Of a stretch of 64,000 nt of DNA, positions 42,334 to 49,935 are shown piece by piece. Origin of the DNA: an uncultured Collinsella sp. (GTDB lineage Bacteria; Actinomycetota; Coriobacteriia; Coriobacteriales; Coriobacteriaceae); NCBI GenBank assembly GCA_902490405.1, contig CABUDS010000008.1, forward strand, positions 6,700 to 70,699, given 5' to 3'. The translations under genes and the position numbers were made by a program. Numbering within the stretch: position 1 is the first letter of the stretch; every line of letters starts with the position of its first letter. Under the pieces are notes generated by a model. That model made no database searches. It was not told the DNA's origin and saw nothing but the letters and a program-made list of their open reading frames with translations.

Positions 42334-43299
42334 CTATTTTGAGTTCTTGATGCGGCGTGTGGCTGTGGCGGTTATTCCGAGGCCTGCGGCGGCGATTCCT
42401 GCGAGTGCGATTGCGCTCGGTGCTGTGTCGCCCGTGTTTGCGAGCTTGCCGGCGGTCGTATCTGCTTGCTTGGTGGAGCTCGATGGAGCGTCTTTGCCGG
42501 TCGCGGGCGAGCTGGCGGGCTGCGCCGTCTCGGCCGGTTGCGCTGAGCTGGAGGGTTTTGTCGTCTCGGCGGGTTTCGTTATCTCGGGCGAGGTGGCCTT
42601 GTCTGCCGCGGCCTTTGCCTCTTCGTATGCCTTGCAGGCATCGTCATAGGCTATTTGCGCTCTTTTCAAATCGTCGAGGAGCGCATCCCGCTTGGCTGTT
42701 TCTCCGTCGAGATGGGTTTTATTAAACTCTACTTCGCTTTCAAAGAAATAAATCAGGCTTTTATGACTTTCGAGGCGCATTCGGCAGTGCTCAAGCTTAT
42801 CTTCACAGAAATTTTCTTGCATTATTGCCTCTGTGATCGCCTCTTGCAACTGCCGAATAGTTTCGGCAGGAGTCGTGTAGTCGATTTTATTAAATTCTGC
42901 CTCAAGGGCTCTTGTCCGGTTGTGGGCCTTATCGCATTCGGCTTGAGCTGCATCGACGTTCGCTTGTATGGTAGGAAGGGATTCCTTATATATGGCGGCT
43001 TGCGCCAAATTAGTGTCGTAGTTCTCTTGAAAAATGGCAATTTTAGTATCGATTTCCACAAGTTTCTCGAGGCTTGCGGCGTCTTTTGCGGCCTCGAGGT
43101 TTTTGAGCGCTTCCTGCATGGCTGCATACGCTTTTTCTTTTGCGGCGGCCGCATCTTCCGTATGCAAGGCAACTGCATTGATGGGGGAACTGGTTTCCGC
43201 CGCTATCGCCGTTGCGGGGGCGATTCCCGCGGCGAGTGCCGCGGAAAGGGCGATGCCCAAGGTTGCTCGTCTTGCTCTTCTTGCGAGAATGTCGTTCAT
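42334..43299 (-). CDS. Sortase-anchored coiled-coil surface protein
   Basis: Protein of 321 residues. Signal peptide (1-34, ending in IAAE), then a long helical, probably coiled-coil region (about 50-225) rich in Ala/Glu/Lys, then a Pro/Ser/Thr-rich stalk. The end is LANTG (286-290), a hydrophobic helix and an RRIKNSK tail, the LPXTG-type sorting signal with Ala in place of Pro. It should be exported and linked to peptidoglycan, forming a rod-like surface protein. Its lower GC and codon use differ from its neighbours, as is common for surface proteins that vary between strains. The binding partner is unknown. Confidence 0.85.
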   Translation of the reverse strand: MNDILARRARRATLGIALSAALAAGIAPATAIAAETSSPINAVALHTEDAAAAKEKAYAAMQEALKNLEAAKDAASLEKLVEIDTKIAIFQENYDTNLAQAAIYKESLPTIQANVDAAQAECDKAHNRTRALEAEFNKIDYTTPAETIRQLQEAITEAIMQENFCEDKLEHCRMRLESHKSLIYFFESEVEFNKTHLDGETAKRDALLDDLKRAQIAYDDACKAYEEAKAAADKATSPEITKPAETTKPSSSAQPAETAQPASSPATGKDAPSSSTKQADTTAGKLANTGDTAPSAIALAGIAAAGLGITATATRRIKNSK

Positions 43300-43434
43300 C
43301 TCGGCACCTCATTTCAAGGGTCGGCGACTAACTTGGTAGCACTAATGTAAGTATATCAGGCAGTTTGCCCGCCATTGATCGGGTGTGCGCGTATACCCCT
43401 CTGAAAACTGAATCCCGTTAGAAATGACGAGTTG

Positions 43435-43464
43435 TTTACGCTTCTTTTGGGGTGGCGGTACTAT
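43435..43464 (+). promoter_or_regulatory. Promoter of the second ABC exporter pair
   Basis: TTTACG (43435-43440) and TACTAT (43459-43464) with an 18-base spacer lie 45 bases before the start codon at 43509. Confidence 0.4.
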
Positions 43465-43508
43465 CATGGTTCGAATTGAATGTGGATGATGATAGGGAGC
43501 GCCTATAC

Positions 43509-45398
43509 ATGATTGAGCTGCTCAGGCGTTTTGGCGGTAAGTTTCGCCGCTATATGGTGATTGGTCCTGCGTGCAAGCTGATCGAAGTGATCTTTGACCT
43601 GCTGACGCCGCTGGTGATTGCCCAGATGATTGATAAGGGTATCGGCGCACACGACGTGAACGCCGTCGTCCACTACGGTATGGTGCTTGGCGCCATGGCC
43701 GTGATCGGCATCTCGTTTACGCTTGTCTGCCAAAAGATGGCCGCGCTCACCTCGCAGGGCATGGGTACCGATATCCGTGGTGCGCTCTACCAGCACATCA
43801 ACAAGCTGAGCTATGCCGAACTCGACCGCTTCGGCACGCCGTCGCTCATCACGCGCATTACCAACGACGTCAACCAGGTTCAGCTCGCCGTGGCGCTGGG
43901 CGTGCGCATGCTCATCCGCTGGCCCTTCTTGGCGGTGGGCTCCATGTGCGCGGCCCTTGCCATCGACCTTAAGCTCGGCATCATCTTTTTGATCTGCACG
44001 CCCGCTATCGGCCTGGTGTTTTGGTTTGTCATGGCGCGCTGCATCCCGTACTACAAGCAGCTGCAGGCAAAGCTCGACCGCATCGCGCTTATCTGCCGCG
44101 AAGGCCTTTCAGGCGCTCGCGTGGTTCGCGCCTTCGTGCGCGAGGACCACGAGCGCGAGCGCTTTGCCCAAGCTGCCGATGACCAGGCCAATACTGCCAT
44201 CGCGGTGGGTAAGCTCTCGTCGATCCTTAATCCCGTCACGTTTTTGGTGATGAACCTGGGCGTGTGCGCCATCCTGTGGGTGGGTGGCATCCAGGTCAAC
44301 GTGGGTGAGCTCACGCAGGGTCAGGTCATGGCGTTTGTGAACTACATGACGCAGACCCTGACCTCCATCGTGTACGTCGCCAACCTGGTTGTGGTCTTTA
44401 CCAAGGCGAGCGCCAGTGCGTCGCGTATCAACGAGGTGCTCAATTGCGTGCCGAGCATCACCGACGAGGGCAACCAGCCGGTCGCGCTGCCCAAGCCGGG
44501 CGTGACGGGCAATGCTGCTCCGGTCTCTGCGCTGAGCTTTGACCATGCGAGTTTTTCGTTTGGCGCGGGCGCGGCAAATGCCGTGAGCGATGTGACCCTG
44601 GAGCTGCCGCTGGGCAAAACGCTCGGCATTATCGGCGGCACGGGCAGCGGCAAGTCCACGCTCGTCTCGCTTATTCCGCGCCTATACGATGCGAGTACCG
44701 GCAGCGTGAGCGTGATGGGCGCCGACGTGCGCACCTGGCCGCTCGACCAGTTGCGCCGTGTGGTCGCGACTGTTCCGCAGCGCGCGTCGCTGGTGAGCGG
44801 CACCATCCGCAGCAACCTGACCTGGCGTGACGAGACGGCGACCGACGAGGAGCTCTGGGCAGCGCTTGATATGGCGCAGGCGAGCGAGTTCGTGCGCAAC
44901 AAGCCGCAGGGGCTCGACGCCCCGGTCGAGGCGGGCGGCAAGAACTTTAGCGGTGGCCAGCGCCAGCGTCTGACCATCGCGCGCGCCCTAGTGGACTCGC
45001 CACAGGTCCTGATCATGGACGACTCCGCCTCGGCACTTGACTTTAAGACCGACGCGGCGCTTCGCCATGCCATTCGCGAGCGCAGCGGTCGCGGTGCCGC
45101 CGAGGGCGGTCTGTCGCTCACGACTGTCATCGTGAGCCAGCGCGTCTCGACCGTGCGCGATGCCGACATGATCTGCGTACTCGACCACGGCTCGGTTGCG
45201 GGTCTGGGCACGCATGACGAGCTGTACGCAAGCTGCCAGCTCTACCGCGAGATTTGCCAGTCGCAGCTGCGCCGCGAGGAGCTCGAGGGTCAGCAGGGGA
45301 GCGCGACGCCCGCGTCCACTCCAAGTCCTGCGCCCGCCCCAGGCGCCGCATCCGGCCCGACGGCCTCCGCATCCACTTGCGCAAAGGAGGGCTGCTAA
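43509..45398 (+). CDS. Heterodimeric ABC exporter 2, subunit with degenerate ATPase site
   Basis: Protein of 629 residues. Six membrane segments, then Walker A GGTGSGKST, normal signature NFSGGQRQR, but Walker B VLIMDDSASALD (Asp for Glu) and IVSQRVST (Gln for His). The defects match those of the 30966 gene, so this is the non-catalytic half of a second exporter. A Pro/Ala/Ser-rich tail of about 40 residues follows the ATPase. The start at 43509 has a taggga site. Confidence 0.92.
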   Translation: MIELLRRFGGKFRRYMVIGPACKLIEVIFDLLTPLVIAQMIDKGIGAHDVNAVVHYGMVLGAMAVIGISFTLVCQKMAALTSQGMGTDIRGALYQHINKLSYAELDRFGTPSLITRITNDVNQVQLAVALGVRMLIRWPFLAVGSMCAALAIDLKLGIIFLICTPAIGLVFWFVMARCIPYYKQLQAKLDRIALICREGLSGARVVRAFVREDHERERFAQAADDQANTAIAVGKLSSILNPVTFLVMNLGVCAILWVGGIQVNVGELTQGQVMAFVNYMTQTLTSIVYVANLVVVFTKASASASRINEVLNCVPSITDEGNQPVALPKPGVTGNAAPVSALSFDHASFSFGAGAANAVSDVTLELPLGKTLGIIGGTGSGKSTLVSLIPRLYDASTGSVSVMGADVRTWPLDQLRRVVATVPQRASLVSGTIRSNLTWRDETATDEELWAALDMAQASEFVRNKPQGLDAPVEAGGKNFSGGQRQRLTIARALVDSPQVLIMDDSASALDFKTDAALRHAIRERSGRGAAEGGLSLTTVIVSQRVSTVRDADMICVLDHGSVAGLGTHDELYASCQLYREICQSQLRREELEGQQGSATPASTPSPAPAPGAASGPTASASTCAKEGC

Positions 45399-47258
45399 AT
45401 GAATCCGTATACTTCTTCCGGTTCGGTCGCCACGATGACGGCCAACGTGTCCGGCAACGATAACCTCAACGACTTGGGTGACGGCCCGCGTCAGCCCGGC
45501 GACCCCGAGCGCTACCCCGTGGGCGCGGTAACTCGCCGCCTGCTGGGCTACGTTCGCCCGCATCGCATTTCGTTTACGGCGTCGTTTGTGAGCGCTGCCA
45601 TCTCGGTGATCTTACAACTCTATACGCCCATCCTCATCGGCGAGGGCATCGACCTCATCGTTGCCGCCGGGCAGGTGGACTTTGACGCGCTGCTGCCGCT
45701 CGTCACCAAGCTTGCGATTGTCGTGGTGGGCGCGGCGGCCTTCCAGTGGCTGCAGGGCTACTGCGTCAACCGCCTGTCCTACGAGACAGTGCGCGACATG
45801 CGCGTGGAGGCGAGCGACAAGCTCAGCCGCATGCCGCTCAGCTTTATCGACAGCCATGCCCATGGCGACCTTATGAGCCGCGTAGTCAACGACGTCGACC
45901 AGGTGGGCGATGGTCTGCTGCAGGGCTTCACGCAGCTCTTTACCGGCGTTATCACCATTGTGGGCACGCTCGCGTTTATGCTCTCCATCAACCTGACCAT
46001 GACGCTCGTGGTGGTGCTCGTCACGCCGCTTTCCATCTTTGCGGCCGGCGCCATCGCAAAGCTCTCAAATAAGAGCTTTGCGGCCCAACAGCGCATCCAG
46101 GGCCAGCTCGGCGGCCATATCGAGGAGTATGTGGGCGAGCAAAAGCTCGTGGACGCGTTTGCCTACGGCCCGAGCGCTCAGCAGCGCTTCGACGCCCTCA
46201 ACGCCGAGCTTTATGCGGCAGGCGAGCGCGCGCAGTTTATGGGCTCGCTTTCCAACCCCGGTACGCGCTTTATCAATAACATCATCTACGCCGTGGTTGC
46301 CGTCATCGGCTGCGTGGGCGTGATCACGGGCGTGCCCGCGGCGCTCACGGTGGGCGGCGTGCAGATCTTCCTGTCCTATGCCAACCAGTACACTAAGCCG
46401 TTCAACGAGGTCACCAACGTCATTACGCAAATCCAGACGGCGTATGCCTCGGCGCGTCGTATGTTTGCGCTGCTCGACGCCAGCGAGCAAGAGCCCGATG
46501 CGCCAGATGCCGTGGAGCTTGCCGCCCCGCAGGGCGAGGTGGCCTTTGAGCATGTGGACTTTAGCTATGTGCCCGACCGCAAGCTGCTGCAGGATATCTG
46601 CATCGAGGCCAAGCCCGGCATGCGCTTTGCCCTGGTCGGTCCCACGGGCTGCGGCAAGACGACGCTCATCAACCTGCTGCTGCGTTTTTACGATATCGAT
46701 GCCGGCCGCATCTCGGTAGACGGGCGTTCGTCGCGCGACTACACGCGCTCGAGCCTGCGCCGCGCCTTTGGCATGGTGCTGCAGGACACTTGGCTGTTCG
46801 AGGGCACGGTGGCGGAAAACATCGCTTACGGTTGCCCAGATGCCACGCGCGAGCAGGTTATCGAGGCGGCCAAGCGCGCGCATGCGCATAAGTTTATCGT
46901 GCAGCTGCCAGGCGGCTACGATACGGTGATTGGCGAGGACGGCGGCACGTTTAGCCAGGGTCAAAAACAGCTGCTGTGCATCGCGCGCGTCATGCTCACC
47001 GATCCGGCGATTCTGCTGCTGGACGAGGCGACGTCGAGCATCGATACGCGTACCGAGCTGCAGGTGCAGGCGGCATTCGACGAGCTCATGGCCGGTCGCA
47101 CAAGCTTTGTCGTGGCACACCGCCTGAGCACCATCCGCAACGCCGACTGCATTCTGGTGATGCGCGACGGCCAGATTATCGAGCGCGGCACACACGACGA
47201 GCTGCTGGAGGCAGACGGCTTCTATGCCGAACTCTACCGCAGCCAGTTTGCCCAGTAA
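45399..47258 (+). CDS. Heterodimeric ABC exporter 2, catalytic subunit
   Basis: Protein of 619 residues that starts at the base after the partner's stop codon. Walker A GPTGCGKTT, Walker B ILLLDEATSSID and VVAHRLST are intact; the signature is TFSQGQKQL, with Gln in place of the first glycine. Together the pair forms an asymmetric exporter of the BmrCD/LmrCD type. The substrate is unknown; no regulator is adjacent, unlike the first pair. Confidence 0.92.
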   Translation: MNPYTSSGSVATMTANVSGNDNLNDLGDGPRQPGDPERYPVGAVTRRLLGYVRPHRISFTASFVSAAISVILQLYTPILIGEGIDLIVAAGQVDFDALLPLVTKLAIVVVGAAAFQWLQGYCVNRLSYETVRDMRVEASDKLSRMPLSFIDSHAHGDLMSRVVNDVDQVGDGLLQGFTQLFTGVITIVGTLAFMLSINLTMTLVVVLVTPLSIFAAGAIAKLSNKSFAAQQRIQGQLGGHIEEYVGEQKLVDAFAYGPSAQQRFDALNAELYAAGERAQFMGSLSNPGTRFINNIIYAVVAVIGCVGVITGVPAALTVGGVQIFLSYANQYTKPFNEVTNVITQIQTAYASARRMFALLDASEQEPDAPDAVELAAPQGEVAFEHVDFSYVPDRKLLQDICIEAKPGMRFALVGPTGCGKTTLINLLLRFYDIDAGRISVDGRSSRDYTRSSLRRAFGMVLQDTWLFEGTVAENIAYGCPDATREQVIEAAKRAHAHKFIVQLPGGYDTVIGEDGGTFSQGQKQLLCIARVMLTDPAILLLDEATSSIDTRTELQVQAAFDELMAGRTSFVVAHRLSTIRNADCILVMRDGQIIERGTHDELLEADGFYAELYRSQFAQ

Positions 47259-47286
47259 GCAAGCCCGTGGGGCATGTAACGCAGCG

Positions 47287-48567
47287 CTAGGGCGCGAGTG
47301 CGTCAACGGGGGCAACGATAATGCCCTCGGGCGTTGTATGGGCCGGCATGCCGAACCCGATGACGATGAGCTTGGCCGCGGGTGGTCTCTCGCCGCGCTC
47401 GACAAGTTTGCGCTCGAGCCGAAGCAGGTTTGCAGATGCCTCGGGGATCTGCGGACTTCCGAGTTTTACTTCCACGGCAATCCAAGTTCCATCGCGCCTA
47501 TGTATAACGGCATCGACCTCGAGATCGTCGGCGTCATGGTAGTGGGACACCGATGAGTCATTTGCGGCTGCATAGACCTTAAGGTCGTGCAGGACGAGGG
47601 ATTCGAAGAGCAGTCCCAGCGTCTTCGGGTCGGATGCCAATGACTCCGGATTTGCTCCGAGCAGTGCGACGGCAAGCGAAGGGTCGGCGAGGTGCCTTTT
47701 CGCACTTTGCCGCAGCTTTACCGGAGACCTGAGCGCCGGATGCCAGGCCGGGATATCATCGATGATGTGTATTCTGCGCAAGGCATCCGTATAGCGCCGC
47801 AGCGTACTTCTCGATACATCACCGCCGAGGTCTTTCTCAAGAGACTTTTCGCCGGCAAGAGTGGATTCGTTGCGCGCAAGCGAAGACAGAAGAGCTCTGA
47901 CTTTCTCCGGGTCACGCTTCACGCCGTCAACCCTCGAAACATCCGATTCGCAGACACCGTCGATGTAGGCAGCGGATATACGCATTGCATCGGCAGTCGT
48001 CTTGCCAACCGCCTGAGGCCAACCACCACGACATAGCAAATCGGCAATATCGGCGATGCCGTTGATGGATCCAAGTGCCGCTTTGATGGGGCATCCGTTA
48101 AGCAGCGATTCGAGCGAGACCGCCCCTGAGGAAACCCCGAGTTCGGCCAGAGTCATTGTTTCCATGCGCAAGCGTGATATGCGCCCGATGCCGCTGTGCA
48201 TCGGTTGGTCGGCGTCGTTTGGTGTTGCTGACCCCGTAAGCAAAAACTGCCCTGGCTCACCGGTCCGACGATCGCATTCGAAACGTATCGCGTCCCACAG
48301 TTTTGGCTCTTCCTGCCACTCATCGATGAGTCTCGGCGTTGCGCCGACTATTGCTTGAGCTGGATCGATCCTGGCAAGCTGCAGTGCGGCAAAGTCTCCG
48401 GCAGGGTCGGAGAGAGACAGCGATGATTCAGCGAATCGCTGGGCCGTAGTCGTCTTTCCGCACCACTTCGGTCCCTGAATGAGCACGGCACCAAAAATGC
48501 CAAGATCGCGTTCGATTGAGCGATCGATACATCTACTCATATACCTAGTCATCGTACTTCCCGCCAT
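47287..48567 (-). CDS. AAA ATPase with DUF4143 domain (second copy)
   Basis: Protein of 426 residues. Walker A is GPKWCGKTT near residue 37, Walker B is RLIDEWQ near 89, and LLTGSATPND follows. The C-terminal DUF4143 region has DDLEVDAVI and WIAVEVKLG, the PD-(D/E)XK-like E-x-K signature. It differs much from the copy at 20223. Function is not established; such genes are often found in variable regions. It has a 23-bp tandem repeat directly upstream. ATG at residue 6 is an alternative start. Confidence 0.85.
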   Translation of the reverse strand: MAGSTMTRYMSRCIDRSIERDLGIFGAVLIQGPKWCGKTTTAQRFAESSLSLSDPAGDFAALQLARIDPAQAIVGATPRLIDEWQEEPKLWDAIRFECDRRTGEPGQFLLTGSATPNDADQPMHSGIGRISRLRMETMTLAELGVSSGAVSLESLLNGCPIKAALGSINGIADIADLLCRGGWPQAVGKTTADAMRISAAYIDGVCESDVSRVDGVKRDPEKVRALLSSLARNESTLAGEKSLEKDLGGDVSRSTLRRYTDALRRIHIIDDIPAWHPALRSPVKLRQSAKRHLADPSLAVALLGANPESLASDPKTLGLLFESLVLHDLKVYAAANDSSVSHYHDADDLEVDAVIHRRDGTWIAVEVKLGSPQIPEASANLLRLERKLVERGERPPAAKLIVIGFGMPAHTTPEGIIVAPVDALAP

Positions 48568-48605
48568 TCAAAGAAACATCTCGTTTTATAGCATCTTACC
48601 AGCGC

Positions 48606-48743
48606 GTAAAACATTTTGACGAAAAACCATGACACAATTTGACGGTATTTCGTGAAACAAATTGACGATATTATATGAAACAATTTGACGGCGTTTTGTG
48701 AAACAGTTTTTCGGCCATTCGTGAAACGTTCTGCGGCGGTTTC
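48606..48743. repeat. Six tandem 23-bp repeats
   Basis: Units start at 48606, 48629, 48652, 48675, 48698 and 48721, each exactly 23 bases, with a common start RTGAAACA and, in the first four, TTTGACG or TTGACG in the middle. The last two units have drifted. They lie 39 bases before the start of the reverse-strand DUF4143 gene and about 150 bases before the flavodoxin gene on the other strand. Confidence 0.8.
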
Positions 48744-48893
48744 AATCCGAAGTACATACTGTTCGAAATCTGTCCAAAGATGTCGTCTGCGTCGCCAATC
48801 GACAGACGGTGGTTTACATCTGTCACGTTAGTACTAAGATATTCATCTAATAAATTGCATTAGTGGCTTTAGTTTTGGGGGAAACGAGGCAAC

Positions 48894-49451
48894 GTGACTA
48901 TGACGTGCTCTTTGGTGGTTAACAGCAAGAGCGGTAATACCAGGATGGTTTCGGGTGCGATCAAGCGCGCTCTGCAGGCTGCGGGCGTTGAGTTTGTCCA
49001 TGCCGCGGCGTTGAGCGACGATGCGGACGCAGATCAGGTTGCGCTCGAGGCGCAGGGCGCCTGCGCGGCCGACACGGTGCTCGTCGGTTTTTGGTGCGAC
49101 AAGGGCGCGTGCACGCCTTCGGTCGCGGCGTTGCTCTCCGCCTTGCACGGTAAGCGCGTCTTCCTGTTTGGCACCTGCGGCTTTGGGGCCGACCAGAGCT
49201 ATTATCAGCAGATTATCGACCGCGTAACTTCCAATTTGGCCGTGGATGCCGAGCTTGCGGGCTGGGCGATGTGTCAGGGTAAGATGGGCCCTGCGGTCAA
49301 ACAGCGCTACGAGGCCATGCTCGAGCAAGATCCCGACAACGCCCGATTTAAGATGCTGCTCGACAACTGGGTTGCCGCGAAGGACCATCCCACCAAGGAA
49401 GATCTGGACAACATGGCTGCAGCCGCCAAAAAGGCCGTGCTGGGCGAGTAG
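48894..49451 (+). CDS. Flavodoxin-family protein
   Basis: Protein of 185 residues. VVNSKSGNTRMVSGAI at the N-terminus is the FMN phosphate-binding loop of flavodoxins, and LFGTCGFGADQSYY near 100 is the second flavin loop. The C-terminal helix is longer than in short flavodoxins. It carries electrons for a partner enzyme. It resembles the flavodoxin found beside bilirubin reductase in gut bacteria, but that reductase is not here. GTG 48894 and ATG 48900 are both possible starts. Confidence 0.8.
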   Translation: MTMTCSLVVNSKSGNTRMVSGAIKRALQAAGVEFVHAAALSDDADADQVALEAQGACAADTVLVGFWCDKGACTPSVAALLSALHGKRVFLFGTCGFGADQSYYQQIIDRVTSNLAVDAELAGWAMCQGKMGPAVKQRYEAMLEQDPDNARFKMLLDNWVAAKDHPTKEDLDNMAAAAKKAVLGE

Positions 49452-49492
49452 GCCGCCGCTCGCGGTGCCGCGCGTTCAATCGTACAAACGTG

Positions 49493-49522
49493 AAAGCCTC
49501 GAAATTCTCGAGGCTTTTTTCT
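49493..49522 (+). terminator. Terminator of the flavodoxin gene
   Basis: AAAGCCTCGA and TCGAGGCTTT arms with a short loop and TTTTTT tail. Confidence 0.9.
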
Positions 49523-49637
49523 TGACACTTGTGGGCGCAACCGTGGCAAGCGTTTGGGGGTGACATTTTCCATCACCCCGATGACGAGACCGTCCTGGAC
49601 GACACGCTCGCATGCGTTCGCTGGATGTATTCAGAGC

Positions 49638-49766
49638 GGGACGGACTTTCCGGATGGATGGGGATTCGGAAAGTGCGTCCCAGAATTTGCCTTTGGAGTG
49701 GGATGCAGTTTCCCAACGGAGCCACAAGCGGAAACTGCATCCCATTCCGGACGTGAATTCTGGGAC
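49638..49766. repeat. 129-base palindromic element with two linked hairpins
   Basis: GGGACGGACTTTCCG (49638-49652) pairs with 49667-49681 apart from one position. Overlapping its end, 49677-49713 pairs with 49730-49766 over 37 positions with a central mismatched stretch (GTCCCAGAATT outer, TGGGATGCAGTTTCC inner). No protein is supported. The GGGAC bases recall the other palindromes in the window. Confidence 0.6.
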
Positions 49767-49781
49767 ACGGTTTCCGGATGC

Positions 49782-49806
49782 AAAAAAGGCCACAAGACGT
49801 GGCCTT
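49782..49806 (-). terminator. Terminator of the LTA-synthase-like gene
   Basis: On the reverse strand AAGGCCAC and GTGGCCTT form a hairpin followed by TTTTTT, 130 bases after the stop codon. Confidence 0.75.
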
Positions 49807-49935
49807 CGACTTATATATGTTCAGCGGATACCCCTATGACAAGCCGCGCTCCAACAACATGGCGTCTGTCCGAGCAGGGAACCTTATATGCCTCCGCCCG
49901 GACAGGCGTTTCAGTTATGAACTCGCAGCTAGTCG

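Noticed and set aside
48606..48743. CRISPR array
   Set aside because: The 23-bp units are directly adjacent with no spacers, and no cas genes are present.
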